Source: an uncultured Bacteroidota bacterium (GTDB taxonomy: Bacteria; Bacteroidota; Bacteroidia; Flavobacteriales; Flavobacteriaceae). Taken from it: a stretch of 64,000 nucleotides of DNA. The notes under the pieces are model-generated. The model had not been told where the DNA came from and did not search any database. It was given only the letters and a program-made list of their open reading frames with translations. Positions 44,073 to 53,865 of the stretch are shown here, piece after piece. A program made the position numbers and the translations under genes. The stretch's first letter is position 1. Each line of letters begins with the position of its first letter. The stretch covers positions 124,001 to 188,000 of the forward strand of contig CACKBL010000002.1 of assembly GCA_902598305.1 (NCBI GenBank), in the 5' to 3' direction.

Positions 44073-45683
44073 GTGCTAAAGTGGCTTTTGATTTTTTTAA
44101 TTTTTTTTGAAAGTTTAACCCTTATTAACTGTGCAAAAAGAGGAATACTGACTGGTGGTTTAAAAGACACCATTCCCCCCGTTTTAATTAGTGCTAACCC
44201 GCCAATAAACAATTTAAATTTTAACTCAGAAAAAATTACTCTCAACTTTAATGAATACATAGAATTAAAAGATATTAATGAACAACTCATTATTTCACCT
44301 CCTCTTGAAAGGAAAGATTACAAAATAATTCCGGAAAATACTGTTACAAAAAAAGTTGAAATTGAGATTAATAATCAACTTAGGAAAAACTCTACTTTTA
44401 CATTTAATTTCGGTTCTTCCATTGTTGATTACAACGAAGGAAACCCTTTACCTTTTTTTAATTATACTTTCTCTACAGGAGATTACCTCGACTCATTGAA
44501 AATTTCTGGATTTGTTAAAGACGCTTATGAAATTGATTCTTTGAATTTTGTCTCTATACATTTATATCCTATAGATTCTGTTTTTAATGATTCAACAATT
44601 TATAATCAAAAACCTTTTTATGTCGGTAATACACTTGATAGTATTTATTTTGAATTAAATAGTCTTGCCCCAGGGAAATACGAATTTATTGCAATTAAAG
44701 ACAAATCAAAAAATTACTATTTTGATCAAAGCTTTGATAAAATAGGTTTTTTTGAAAATCCAATTGAAATTCCAAAAGATACTTTTTTTCTTCCTGTTCT
44801 ATTCAAAGAAATTACAAACTTTCAGTGGGGTAGAGCAAAAATAATAAATGACCATCACATAGAATTTCCCTATTATGGAGAATTAGGAGACAAAAGAGTA
44901 AGAATAGTAAATAAATTTGAAAAGGGCACAAAGAGTTTTTTTACTAAAGACCGAGAAAAAGATACACTTCATTTTTGGTTTACTCCTCAAAAAAAACTTG
45001 ATTCCGTTATAACAGAAGTAGAGCTTAAAGATAGTACCACAGTAGTAATTTTAAAACCTTTTAAACTAGAAAAAGATTCCTTAGTTTTAAAAATTTTTCC
45101 ATCTAATGGAAGTAAAATTGATTTTCTGGATACATTAAAGATAAAGAGTAATATACCTATATCAGAGGTAAACGAAGACTTAATTCAGATTTTTGATATC
45201 GACACCCTACAAATTCCATTTTCGACTAAAATTGATAAAAATCTTGATTTTGTCTACCTAAATTTCGAAAAACTCCCCAATGACTTATACCAAATTCAAA
45301 TCCTTCCTAATGCAATAAATGATTTTTTAGGATCAACGAATGACACTATTTTTCATAAAATCAATACTACTAAGACTGAAGATTATGGAAAATTATTTTT
45401 GAATATAAAAAGAGAAAATTATCAGAATAAATATATACTAGAACTTATCAATGGAAAAGGAGAGTTAATTAGGAGAATACAAAACAATCTTGAAAACTTT
45501 TATACTATGGAATATTTACCTCCTGGAGAATATCAAATCAGAATAATTAAAGATGCTAATGGTAATGGCAGATGGGATACTGGTGACTATTTAAAAAAAA
45601 TACAACCAGAAGAAGTTCAATATTTAAAAGCACCCATAAATGTTAGATCTAACTGGGAGTTAAATGAAACTATAGAAATTTAA
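44073..45683 (+). CDS. Ig-like domain lipoprotein (SbsA_Ig type)
   Basis: A 536-residue exported protein. The start is GTG 44073: it gives a proper signal peptide, LKWLLIFLIFFESLTLINC with lipobox Cys20, and a stop lies eight codons upstream with no ATG between. Residues 35-130 form a bacterial Ig-like (Big_5/SbsA) domain beginning DTIPPVLISANPPINN. About 155-250 resembles a carboxypeptidase-regulatory or Ig-like fold, and a second one near 485-515 has DANGNGRWDTGDYLKKIQPE. Such lipoproteins are common, uncharacterised surface or periplasmic proteins of Flavobacteriaceae. The 3' end overlaps the convergent amidase gene by 14 bp. Confidence 0.82.
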   Translation: MLKWLLIFLIFFESLTLINCAKRGILTGGLKDTIPPVLISANPPINNLNFNSEKITLNFNEYIELKDINEQLIISPPLERKDYKIIPENTVTKKVEIEINNQLRKNSTFTFNFGSSIVDYNEGNPLPFFNYTFSTGDYLDSLKISGFVKDAYEIDSLNFVSIHLYPIDSVFNDSTIYNQKPFYVGNTLDSIYFELNSLAPGKYEFIAIKDKSKNYYFDQSFDKIGFFENPIEIPKDTFFLPVLFKEITNFQWGRAKIINDHHIEFPYYGELGDKRVRIVNKFEKGTKSFFTKDREKDTLHFWFTPQKKLDSVITEVELKDSTTVVILKPFKLEKDSLVLKIFPSNGSKIDFLDTLKIKSNIPISEVNEDLIQIFDIDTLQIPFSTKIDKNLDFVYLNFEKLPNDLYQIQILPNAINDFLGSTNDTIFHKINTTKTEDYGKLFLNIKRENYQNKYILELINGKGELIRRIQNNLENFYTMEYLPPGEYQIRIIKDANGNGRWDTGDYLKKIQPEEVQYLKAPINVRSNWELNETIEI

Positions 45684-46446
45684 AATCAGCTATATCGTCT
45701 AAAAATTTTAATTCTTTTCGAGTATATATCATCTCCTCTTTACCAAATTTATGATTTATAATATTGTTTTTTTTTTCATAACTGCATGCAAGCTTATCAC
45801 CTAAATAATTCAGAAAGGTTGTGTGTCCAGGATAACTTTTTTTATTTCCATCCATCCCTACCCTGTTTACACCTAAACAATAGCACATGTTTTCAATTGC
45901 CCTTGCCTTTAAAAGCGTATCCCAGGCTTGAATTCTTTTCTTGGGCCAATTGGCAACATAAATTAAAAGGTCATAATTATATTTATTCCTTGACCAAACT
46001 GGAAATCTTAAATCATAACATATTCTTAAGCAAATCTTCCAACCTTTGTATTCAAAAATTCCCAAATTGTTTCCTTTGTTATAATATCTATTTTCATTAG
46101 CTAGAGTAAAAGTATGCCGCTTATCGTAAAAGAATATCTCCTTCTCAGGGGTTACAAAAACGAAGCGATTATAAATTTTAGAGTCTTCTGAAATGATGAT
46201 GCTTCCACCTATAGCTGAATTTAACTTTTTGGACCACAATCCCATCCATTTGATGGTTTCACCGTCCATTTTTTCGGAAAATTTTTCAGCTTGCATTGTA
46301 AACCCAGTAGTAAACATTTCTGGTAATAATATAATGTCAGTTTCAGAAATTTTATCTAAGAATTTTTCAATAATCTTTAGGTTTTCATGCTTTGATTCCC
46401 ATTTAATATCGAATTGAATCGCGGCAATTTGAAGACTATTTTTCAA
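45670..46446 (-). CDS. Carbon-nitrogen hydrolase, omega-amidase type (YafV/Nit2-like)
   Basis: A 258-residue nitrilase-superfamily enzyme. The catalytic triad is complete: Glu43 in LLPEMFTTGF, Lys109 in FYDKRHTF and Cys143 in LRICYDLRFP. The motifs match the YafV/omega-amidase branch, which hydrolyses alpha-ketoglutaramate, removing the toxic cyclic product of glutamine transamination. Specificity is inferred from family similarity. It precedes nothing on its strand in an obvious operon; the sdhB stop is 19 bp upstream, so read-through from sdhCAB is possible. Confidence 0.88.
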   Translation of the reverse strand: MKNSLQIAAIQFDIKWESKHENLKIIEKFLDKISETDIILLPEMFTTGFTMQAEKFSEKMDGETIKWMGLWSKKLNSAIGGSIIISEDSKIYNRFVFVTPEKEIFFYDKRHTFTLANENRYYNKGNNLGIFEYKGWKICLRICYDLRFPVWSRNKYNYDLLIYVANWPKKRIQAWDTLLKARAIENMCYCLGVNRVGMDGNKKSYPGHTTFLNYLGDKLACSYEKKNNIINHKFGKEEMIYTRKELKFLDDIADFKFL

Positions 46447-46464
46447 AACTTGAAAAATTAAAAA

Positions 46465-47214
46465 TTAGGGTTTAAGTGTTGATGACAGGTATTCGCTATT
46501 CATTCTAGCCACATTTTTTAAAGAAATTCCCTTCGGACACTCAACTTCACATGCCCCCGTATTAGTACAATTTCCAAACCCCTCATCATCCATTTGCTTG
46601 ACCATGTTTAAAACCCTTTGTTTTGACTCGACTTTACCTTGCGGTAGAAGTGCATATTGAGAAACCTTAGCAGATACAAATAACATAGCAGAAGCATTTT
46701 TACAACTAGCGACACAAGCACCACAACCAATGCATGTAGCGGCATCAAATGATTTGTCTGCATCATCTTTTTCAATAGGAATAGAATTTGCATCTTGAGT
46801 ATTACCAGAAGTATTAATACTGATAAAACCTCCCGCTTGCTGAATTCTGTCAAATGCTGATCTGTCAACTACCAAATCTTTGATTACTGGAAAAGCATTA
46901 GCCCGGAAAGGTTCAACAACAATGGTGTCACCATCCTTGAATTTTCTCATATGCAACTGGCATGTTGTTACAAGGCGGTCCGGTCCGTGAGCCTGTCCGT
47001 TTATAAACATAGAGCACATGCCACAAATACCTTCTCTACAGTCGTGATCAAAGGCGACGGGATCTTCTTTTCCTTCGGATATAATCTTACTGTTTAGAAC
47101 GTCCATCATTTCAAGGAATGACATGTCAGGAGAAACATTTGACATCTTATATGTCTTCATTATCCCCTTAGAATTGCTGTTTCTTTGTCGCCAAATTTTT
47201 AATATTAAATTCAT
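46465..47214 (-). CDS. sdhB: Succinate dehydrogenase/fumarate reductase iron-sulfur subunit
   Basis: A 249-residue electron-transfer subunit of complex II. The [2Fe-2S] motif is [13 protein letters not shown] (about 58-70, plus a later Cys near TCQLHMRKF). The C-terminal cluster motifs are [11 protein letters not shown] (about 146-156) and [15 protein letters not shown] (about 200-214), giving [4Fe-4S] and [3Fe-4S] type ligation. The frame is open for 10 more codons, but ATG 47214 lies one base after the sdhA stop and gives normal length. Third gene of sdhCAB. Confidence 0.95.
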   Translation of the reverse strand: MNLILKIWRQRNSNSKGIMKTYKMSNVSPDMSFLEMMDVLNSKIISEGKEDPVAFDHDCREGICGMCSMFINGQAHGPDRLVTTCQLHMRKFKDGDTIVVEPFRANAFPVIKDLVVDRSAFDRIQQAGGFISINTSGNTQDANSIPIEKDDADKSFDAATCIGCGACVASCKNASAMLFVSAKVSQYALLPQGKVESKQRVLNMVKQMDDEGFGNCTNTGACEVECPKGISLKNVARMNSEYLSSTLKP

Positions 47215-47215
47215 T

Positions 47216-49474
47216 TTATTTGTATGATCTTGTTTTAACCTCAATTTCTTCGTATTCTAGTTTTTCTTTGTGAAGAACAGATTTTCTTGGTTCCTTATTA
47301 AATTCCCATGCTGAAACGTATTTATAATCTTTATCATTTCGCAAAGCTTCACCTTCTTTTGTCTGGTGTTCCTCTCTAAAATGTCCTCCACACGACTCTT
47401 CTCTTTCGAGTGCATCTTTGGCAAATAATTCACCAAGTTCAAGAAAGTCTGACACTCTTGTAGCTTTCGAGAGTTCTTCATTGAATTCATCCAATTTTCC
47501 AGGTATTTTTACATTCTGATGGAAATCTTCTCTAAGATTTTTTATTTCATTTATTGATTCCTTAAGTTCATTTTTATTTCGAGACATCCCACATTTGTTC
47601 CACATAATTTTACCAAGTTTTTTGTGATAATAGTCAACTGAATTTTTGCCTTTTCTATTTATTAACTTTTCTAAAGATTCTCTAACATATTTTTCTGCCT
47701 TCTCAAATTCAGGACTATCAATGGAAATTGGACCAGTACGAATATCATCAGATAAATAATCTCCTATTGTGTAAGGTAGAACAAAATAACCGTCTGCTAG
47801 TCCCTGCATTAATGCTGACGCACCAAGTCGATTGGCCCCATGGTCAGAAAAATTAGCTTCTCCAATTGCGTAACACCCAGGGATTGTTGTCATTAGATTA
47901 TAATCAACCCATACACCTCCCATTGTGTAATGTACTGCAGGATAAATCATCATTGGAGTTTCATATGGATTTTGATCCACAATTTTTTCGTACATCTGAA
48001 ATAAATTCCCATATTTCGCTTTAACAACTTGTTTTCCTAACTTCATTACTAATGAGGCATCTTTTTCATCAAGTCCCAAAACTAAAGCTCTCTCTTTTCC
48101 ATATCTTTCAATCGAAGAACTAAAGTCTAAATAAACTGCTTCTCCTGTCTTATTTACACCATATCCAGCATCACAACGCTCTTTAGCAGCTCTTGAAGCA
48201 ACATCCCTTGGAACCAGATTCCCAAATGCTGGATACCTTCTTTCTAGATAATAATCACGATTCTCTTCTGCGATTTCAGTTGGACTTAATTTACCCTCTC
48301 TAATCATCTTAACATCTTCTAGTTTTTTGGGTACCCATATACGTCCATCGTTTCTTAGTGATTCGGACATCAGGGTTAATTTAGATTGGTGATCTCCAGA
48401 AACTGGAATACAAGTGGGATGAATTTGAGTAAAGCAAGGATTCGCAAAAAGAGCACCTCTTTTATGTATTTTCCATGATGCAGAAACATTACTACCCATC
48501 GCGTTAGTAGACAGGTAAAAAACATTCCCATAACCACCGGAGGCGATTACAACAGCATGAGAAGAATGTCTGTTAATTTCACCAGTAACCAAATTTCTGG
48601 TTATAATTCCCCTTGCTTTTCCTTCAACGATAACGATATCCATCATCTCATGTCTATTATACATTTTAATTTTTCCTCTTCCAATTTGTCTGTTCATAGC
48701 TGAATATGCACCTAACAAAAGTTGTTGACCTGTTTGACCTTTGGCGTAAAATGTCCTGGAAACAAGTACTCCTCCAAAGGATCTGTTATCTAAAAGACCT
48801 CCATAATCACGTGCAAATGGAACTCCTTGAGCAACACATTGGTCTATTATATTTCCTGAAACCTCTGCTAATCTGTAAACGTTAGCCTCCCTAGATCTAT
48901 AGTCTCCACCCTTGATAGTATCATAAAAAAGTCTATGTATTGAATCACCGTCTCCTTGATAATTTTTAGCTGCGTTTATACCTCCCTGGGCAGCTATTGA
49001 GTGAGCTCTTCTAGGGGAATCTTGAAAACAAAAAGTTTTAACATTGTACCCAAGTTCTGCTAAGGTAGCTGAAGCTGACGCGCCTGCTAAACCAGTACCA
49101 ACAACTATCACATCGATTTGACGTTTGTTTGCAGGACTTACCAGATTTATTTTACTTTTATGATTGGTCCACTTTTCAGAAAGACTTCCCTTTGGAATTT
49201 TGGGATTAAGAATTTGACCATTAGTTTTAGTGTGTTTATAAAGTGATTTTTCCCATTCTATTGCTAATAAGTTTGCTTTTTGAATATATGCCTCATTTTG
49301 ATTTTTTTCGTCTGTAGTTTTAGGGTCAGTAATTAAATGAAATGGCAGGGTTTTTATAAGTCTTTTTGCCTTACGCTTACCATTCACAATTTCATAGCCA
49401 GAAAAAAAATTTAACCTAATTGATGAGGTTCCGTTTGAATTTGGTCTATATCTTATTTTAACTGTTTTTTTCAA
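47216..49474 (-). CDS. sdhA: Succinate dehydrogenase flavoprotein subunit with an added N-terminal recombinase-like arm domain
   Basis: A 752-residue reading frame. From about residue 88 it is an ordinary Bacteroidota Sdh[16 protein letters not shown] binds FAD (about 121-135), [15 protein letters not shown] has the flavin-attaching His (about 154-168), and the Arg/His active-site regions continue to the C terminus. It oxidises succinate in complex II. Residues 1-87 are foreign to SdhA and resemble the arm-type DNA-binding domain of Bacteroidota tyrosine recombinases. The frame opens with TTG (49474-49472), with a stop three codons upstream. No ATG is present before about residue 250, and the normal SdhA start position is ATT, so the enzyme seems to need the extension or a non-standard start. 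SdhA itself is certain; the nature of the extension is probable. Confidence 0.9.
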   Translation of the reverse strand: MKKTVKIRYRPNSNGTSSIRLNFFSGYEIVNGKRKAKRLIKTLPFHLITDPKTTDEKNQNEAYIQKANLLAIEWEKSLYKHTKTNGQILNPKIPKGSLSEKWTNHKSKINLVSPANKRQIDVIVVGTGLAGASASATLAELGYNVKTFCFQDSPRRAHSIAAQGGINAAKNYQGDGDSIHRLFYDTIKGGDYRSREANVYRLAEVSGNIIDQCVAQGVPFARDYGGLLDNRSFGGVLVSRTFYAKGQTGQQLLLGAYSAMNRQIGRGKIKMYNRHEMMDIVIVEGKARGIITRNLVTGEINRHSSHAVVIASGGYGNVFYLSTNAMGSNVSASWKIHKRGALFANPCFTQIHPTCIPVSGDHQSKLTLMSESLRNDGRIWVPKKLEDVKMIREGKLSPTEIAEENRDYYLERRYPAFGNLVPRDVASRAAKERCDAGYGVNKTGEAVYLDFSSSIERYGKERALVLGLDEKDASLVMKLGKQVVKAKYGNLFQMYEKIVDQNPYETPMMIYPAVHYTMGGVWVDYNLMTTIPGCYAIGEANFSDHGANRLGASALMQGLADGYFVLPYTIGDYLSDDIRTGPISIDSPEFEKAEKYVRESLEKLINRKGKNSVDYYHKKLGKIMWNKCGMSRNKNELKESINEIKNLREDFHQNVKIPGKLDEFNEELSKATRVSDFLELGELFAKDALEREESCGGHFREEHQTKEGEALRNDKDYKYVSAWEFNKEPRKSVLHKEKLEYEEIEVKTRSYK
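49214..49474 (-). other. Integrase arm-domain-like segment fused in frame to sdhA
   Basis: The 87 codons before SdhA encode a basic beta-strand region, [20 protein letters not shown] then [13 protein letters not shown], followed by [13 protein letters not shown] and a helix [20 protein letters not shown]. This order (NG-rich strands, G-K-R, P-K-T-x-x-E-K-x-x-N, then helix) matches the N-terminal arm-binding domain of Bacteroidota phage/transposon-type integrases. The fusion point, near 49213, falls just where that domain would end. The SAM-like and catalytic domains are missing. A remnant of an integrated element is the best explanation; a BLAST-type search is needed to confirm. Confidence 0.6.
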
Positions 49475-49487
49475 TTTTTTTTATTTT

Positions 49488-49530
49488 AAGGTGCACAAAT
49501 TAATCAAGGTGCACAAAAAAGGTGAACCAA
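49488..49530. repeat. Three direct repeats before the sdhA fusion
   Basis: AAGGTGCACAAA at 49488-49499 and 49506-49517 (18-bp period), and AAGGTGAACCAA at 49519-49530. They lie 13 bp upstream of the TTG start, in a 98-bp gap after sdhC. Related copies with the same 18-bp period lie upstream of sdhC. Confidence 0.7.
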
Positions 49531-49572
49531 TGAAATTTTTAATTTCTAAATAAATTGTTTGGGTTAAATCAA

Positions 49573-50235
49573 TCATATTGAATTTGTAAAATGAAATAAT
49601 GCTATAAAAACAAAACCTAATGGAACTCCAATTGCAAAAAGTTTTGTCAAACCTCTAATTGAAAGAATGTATTTATTGTTTACTCCAACAGATTGAAATG
49701 AGGAATTAAAACCATGTAAAAGGTGTAACCCAAGAAAAAGAAAAGAAAATGAATAAAGACTAACTCTTATTGGACTTTCAAATTTGTGAGTCATTTCGAA
49801 GTAATATCTATCGGGATCTAACGGGTTGACTTCAACATATTTGTAATTCATTTCTGGTATCCAAAAATCATAGAAATGTAAAAACATAAAAAGCAAAACA
49901 ACAATTCCCGACAAAATCATGTTCCTAGACATCCAAGAAGAATTTGAACTACCTTTAACGTAATAGTATTTTACGGAGCGTGATTTACGATTTTGATAAT
50001 CTAGTACCATCCCCATAACAAAGTGAAAGACTACACCAAAAATTAAGATTGGTTGTAAAATAAATTGGACTATTGGATTATTCCCCATGAAATGGGAAAT
50101 ACTATTAAAAACTTTTTCAGAAAACACAGAGGTTAGGTTAATAGTGAAATGCTGAAATAAAAATAAAATCAAAAATAGACCAGATATAGCCATCGCGTAC
50201 TTTTTAACTAAAGAGGAATTAAATAGTTTGAACAT
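49573..50235 (-). CDS. sdhC: Succinate dehydrogenase cytochrome b subunit
   Basis: A 220-residue membrane anchor with five hydrophobic helices, the single-subunit type B form found in Bacteroidota. Conserved histidines for di-heme ligation lie in LFQHFTINL (about 26-34), GVVFHFVMG (about 67-75), FMFLHFYDFW (about 115-124) and LHLLHGFNSSFQ (about 168-179). It passes electrons from SdhB to menaquinone. First gene of sdhCAB. The 98-bp gap to sdhA is longer than expected for this operon and holds the repeats. Confidence 0.94.
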   Translation of the reverse strand: MFKLFNSSLVKKYAMAISGLFLILFLFQHFTINLTSVFSEKVFNSISHFMGNNPIVQFILQPILIFGVVFHFVMGMVLDYQNRKSRSVKYYYVKGSSNSSWMSRNMILSGIVVLLFMFLHFYDFWIPEMNYKYVEVNPLDPDRYYFEMTHKFESPIRVSLYSFSFLFLGLHLLHGFNSSFQSVGVNNKYILSIRGLTKLFAIGVPLGFVFIALFHFTNSI

Positions 50236-50263
50236 AACCTAACAATATTTCTAACTTTTAGCT

Positions 50264-50293
50264 AAGGTACACAATTTTTTTAAGGTACACCAA
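50264..50293. repeat. Two direct repeats upstream of sdhC
   Basis: AAGGTACACAAT (50264-50275) and AAGGTACACCAA (50282-50293) have the same orientation and the same 18-bp period as the copies before the sdhA fusion. They lie 29 bp upstream of the sdhC ATG, in the presumed promoter region. No exact TAnnTTTG was found on the minus strand here. Confidence 0.7.
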
Positions 50294-50420
50294 TTATTAG
50301 AGATTAAGAGAACGAAAAATCATTATTGTTCATGTTTTATTTAATAATAAGAGCTAAATAATAAACAAAAAAATATTTATTTAAATTTATGATTTAAAAG
50401 AAAAAAATTAAATCTATCAT

Positions 50421-51713
50421 ATGAGATATAGACCTATAAGCAGTCATGTTTACAAAAAAAACAGAGATAAGTTCATGAGTGAGATGAAAAAGGACAGTAT
50501 TGCAGTATTTAATTCTAATGATATTTATCCAATCGGAGCAGATTCAACATTTCCATTTGAACAGCACAGAGATATTTTTTATTTGACTGGAATTGATCAA
50601 GAAGAAACCATTCTATTACTTTCACCTGAAGCTAAAGAAATAAAAAATCGTGAAATCTTATTTGTTAAAAAAACAGACAAAAATATTCAAATTTGGGAAG
50701 GGCCAAAACTATCAAAAGAAGACGCAAGATTGATTAGTGGCATTGAAAAAATTCTATGGTTAAATGAATTTGAACCCACACTCAAGGAAATTACCTCTCA
50801 AAACAATGGAATCTATCTTAACAAAAATGAACATTACAGAAATAACTCCGAGACTCAGACAAGAGAAGATAGATTCATTTCAAAGTTTAAGAAAGAATAC
50901 CCAACTCATTCTGTATACAGAAGTAATCCGATATTGCAGCACCTTAGATCAATTAAAGACCCATTAGAAATAAACCAGATTAAAAAAGCTAGTGATATTA
51001 CTGAGATGGGATTTAGAAGAATCTTAAAATTTATCAAACCGGGTGTTTGGGAATATGAAATTGAAGCGGAACTACTACACGAATTTATTTCAAACCGTTC
51101 TAAAGGATTCGCTTATTCTCCTATCATAGCAAGTGGAAAAAATGCCAACATTTTGCATTACATAAAAAATAATTCACAGTGCAGGTCTGGAGAACTTATT
51201 CTAATTGATTCTGCTGCTGAGTATGGTAATTATTGTAGTGATCTCACTCGTACGATACCTGTTTCTGGAAGGTATAGTGTTCGTCAAAAGGCTATTTACA
51301 ATGCAGTCCTAAATGTAAAAAAGGAAGCTACAACTCTTTTGAAGCCAGGTAATTTATGGAAAGAATATCATGAAGAAGTTGGAAAAATTATGACTGCAGA
51401 ACTTCTAAAGTTGGGATTAATTGACAAAAATGATGTAAAAAAACAAAACCCTAAATACCCTGCATATAAAAAATATTTCATGCATGGAACATCGCATCAT
51501 CTTGGATTAGATACTCATGATTATGGACTTTTAAGTGAACCCTTTGAACCTAATATGGTTTTCACTGTTGAACCAGGAATCTACTTGCCTGATGAAGGGT
51601 TTGGAATACGTATTGAAGACGTCGTTGTAGTTCAAGAAAGTGGTGACCCTATAAACCTGATGAAAAATATACCGATTGAAATCGATGAAATTGAAAGTAT
51701 TATGAATAGTTAA
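50421..51713 (+). CDS. Xaa-Pro aminopeptidase (aminopeptidase P, M24B)
   Basis: A 430-residue metallopeptidase removing N-terminal residues before proline. The N-terminal domain covers about 1-165. The five metal ligands of the pita-bread fold are visible: Asp in LILIDSAAEYGNYCSDLTRT (two Asp, about 256-275), His in MHGTSHHLGLDTHD (about 354-367), Glu in FTVEPGIYLPDEG (about 381-393) and Glu in IRIEDVVVV (about 396-404). The enzyme therefore looks active. It is divergent from sdhC, and its stop overlaps the convergent FeoB-associated peptide by 4 bp. Confidence 0.93.
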   Translation: MRYRPISSHVYKKNRDKFMSEMKKDSIAVFNSNDIYPIGADSTFPFEQHRDIFYLTGIDQEETILLLSPEAKEIKNREILFVKKTDKNIQIWEGPKLSKEDARLISGIEKILWLNEFEPTLKEITSQNNGIYLNKNEHYRNNSETQTREDRFISKFKKEYPTHSVYRSNPILQHLRSIKDPLEINQIKKASDITEMGFRRILKFIKPGVWEYEIEAELLHEFISNRSKGFAYSPIIASGKNANILHYIKNNSQCRSGELILIDSAAEYGNYCSDLTRTIPVSGRYSVRQKAIYNAVLNVKKEATTLLKPGNLWKEYHEEVGKIMTAELLKLGLIDKNDVKKQNPKYPAYKKYFMHGTSHHLGLDTHDYGLLSEPFEPNMVFTVEPGIYLPDEGFGIRIEDVVVVQESGDPINLMKNIPIEIDEIESIMNS

Positions 51714-51832
51714 TGACAGTCACAGTCGGTATCACATGATTTATCATTTGCTTTTAAAAATTTATAGTATAAAAACCTAAGTGATAAAAAAATACAAGCT
51801 ATAACTAAAAAGTACTGGATAAAAGAATTCAT
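51710..51832 (-). CDS. FeoB-associated Cys-rich membrane peptide
   Basis: A 40-residue peptide, MNSFIQYFLVIACIFLSLRF followed by YYKFLKANDKSCDTDCDCH. One membrane helix leads to a Cys-rich tail (three Cys and a final His) suited to binding iron or another metal. Peptides of this build follow feoB in many Bacteroidota. The start ATG overlaps the feoB stop as ATGA, indicating coupled translation. The frame is open further upstream inside feoB, but ATG 51832 gives the usual size. The exact role in ferrous iron uptake is not established. Confidence 0.8.
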   Translation of the reverse strand: MNSFIQYFLVIACIFLSLRFLYYKFLKANDKSCDTDCDCH

Positions 51833-53865
51833 GATAAAGTCTGATATACAATTAGTGCGGAAATATAAGCAATAATTGTCATAAATGTAAATTGTATTGC
51901 CGGCCACTTCCAAGAATTAGTTTCTTTTTTAACTATAGCAATTGTACTCATACACTGTAGTGCAAATGCATAAAAAACCATCAGAGAAACTCCGGTTGGT
52001 AAATTAAACAATAGTTGACCATTTTGTTTTCTTTGATATGACATTTTCTCATTTATTGTTTCCACGTTTTCACTACCAACACTAAAAATGGTTGCCAAGG
52101 TTCCAACAAAAACCTCTCTTGCTGCGAATGAGGTTATGATTGCAATACCTATTTTCCAATCATATCCCAAGGGGTTTAAAATTGGTTCCAGTATTTTTCC
52201 TGCGGTACCGATATATGAGTTTTCTAATCTGTAAGATTGAATCTCGTAATCCAATTCCGTTATATTTTTTTTGTTATCATATTTCTCCAAGATAATTTGC
52301 TCTGCATATTTGAAATCGTCTCCGGGTCCATTAGAAGCTAATATCCACAAAAGAATCGATATAGATAATATTATTTTACCTGCTTCAAAAACAAATGATT
52401 TTGTTTTTGAATAAACAGTAAATAAAACGTTTTTTAAAACAGGTATTTTATAGTTTGGCATTTCAATCATAACATAATTCTTAAAATTGGACTTAATTAT
52501 TTTACTAAATACGAAAGCTGAAATTAGAGCCATTAAAACAGCAAGTAGGTATAACCCTAAAAGGGTCAACCCTTGATAATTAAATATGAAAAAATAATTA
52601 TCTGGAATTACAATAGAAATTAGTATTAGATAAACCGGCAACCTTGCAGAACATGTCATAAAAGGTACTATCAATATTGTTGTTAGTCTTTGTTTCCAAT
52701 CCTCAATATTCCTAGTTGACATCACAGCTGGGATAGCGCAAGCTACTCCTGAAATTAATGGTATTATACTTTTTCCACTCAAACCATATTTTTTTAATCT
52801 TTTATCAAACAAAAAAACCACTCGACTCATATATCCCGTCTCTTCAAGAATAGAAATGAACATGAAAAGAAGGGCTATTTGGGGGACAAAAATAATTACA
52901 CCACCGATTCCAGTAATGATTCCCTCTGCTAAAAGATTTGTAAATACTCCTTCAGGCAGAACTGCTTTAGTGTAATTCGACAAATTCGAAAACATTTCAT
53001 CAATAAAATCCATTGGATAACTACTCCAAGTAAAAATTGTTTGGAATATTAAAGCTAAAATTGACATAAAAATAATTGTACCCCAAAAAGGGTGTAAAAA
53101 TATATTGTCAAGTTTGGATCTTAGATCGTAGGCTTTTTTTCTATCAATATTTAGAGTTTTATTTAATTTATTATTTATAAATCTGTATCGATGAACCGCT
53201 TCTTTATGTTTAATTTTTTTTAAATCATCTGAATTTGAAATTTTATTTATTTGCGAAAGCCACATTCTATATTGTGAATTAGAATTGTTTTTTTTATTAA
53301 TTTTTTGAAGAGTTTCAAAATCCATGAAACTGTTATCTAAGAGTGTTGAAGTATCTGTATCTAATATTTTAGGTATTTCATTTAATAAATTATTAATCCC
53401 AGTGGAATTTCTTGTACTAATTAAAAAAATTTTGGTTTTTAATTCTTCCTCTAAACTACTTATATCTATAGTTATGCCTCTTTTATCCATAACGTCACAC
53501 ATATTAATAACTAGATATAATGGAATTCCTAAATCTTTAACTTGGGTAAACAAAAGTAGATTGTGTTTAAGATTTTCAATATCTGAGACAACAAGAGCGG
53601 CATCAGGTGAAATTTGATTTTTTTCAAGTAGAATATTAGATACAACTTCTTCCTCCGGGGAAAATGAATTAACACTGTACGTTCCCGGTAAATCAATTAC
53701 ATTGGCAAAATAATTATTTTTAAAATTAATAGTCCCTTCTTTTTTTTCAACTGTAACTCCGGGAAAATTTCCTACTTTTTGGTTTAGACCAGTTAATTTA
53801 TTAAATAATGAAGATTTACCAGTATTTGGATTACCTAAAAGTAAAAGGTTGAAATTTTTTTTCAT
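51829..53865 (-). CDS. feoB: Ferrous iron transporter FeoB
   Basis: A 678-residue inner-membrane GTPase-transporter for Fe2+. The G domain has G1 GNPNTGKSSLFNKLTG (about 9-24), G2/G3 with VIDLPGTYS (about 57-65) and G4 NMCDVMDKRG (about 119-128). Membrane helices start near residue 255, with two Gate domains; GVACAIPAVMSTR (about 370-382) and TCSARLPVYLIL (about 399-410) carry the conserved Cys residues of the pore. It follows feoA with a one-base stop/start overlap and is coupled to the Cys-rich peptide downstream. Confidence 0.95.
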   Translation of the reverse strand: MKKNFNLLLLGNPNTGKSSLFNKLTGLNQKVGNFPGVTVEKKEGTINFKNNYFANVIDLPGTYSVNSFSPEEEVVSNILLEKNQISPDAALVVSDIENLKHNLLLFTQVKDLGIPLYLVINMCDVMDKRGITIDISSLEEELKTKIFLISTRNSTGINNLLNEIPKILDTDTSTLLDNSFMDFETLQKINKKNNSNSQYRMWLSQINKISNSDDLKKIKHKEAVHRYRFINNKLNKTLNIDRKKAYDLRSKLDNIFLHPFWGTIIFMSILALIFQTIFTWSSYPMDFIDEMFSNLSNYTKAVLPEGVFTNLLAEGIITGIGGVIIFVPQIALLFMFISILEETGYMSRVVFLFDKRLKKYGLSGKSIIPLISGVACAIPAVMSTRNIEDWKQRLTTILIVPFMTCSARLPVYLILISIVIPDNYFFIFNYQGLTLLGLYLLAVLMALISAFVFSKIIKSNFKNYVMIEMPNYKIPVLKNVLFTVYSKTKSFVFEAGKIILSISILLWILASNGPGDDFKYAEQIILEKYDNKKNITELDYEIQSYRLENSYIGTAGKILEPILNPLGYDWKIGIAIITSFAAREVFVGTLATIFSVGSENVETINEKMSYQRKQNGQLLFNLPTGVSLMVFYAFALQCMSTIAIVKKETNSWKWPAIQFTFMTIIAYISALIVYQTLS

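Noticed and set aside
51710-51913. Longer 67-codon version of the FeoB-associated peptide
   Set aside because: The extra N terminus is antisense-free but lies inside feoB in another frame; the ATG at 51832 with ATGA overlap gives the known size and topology.
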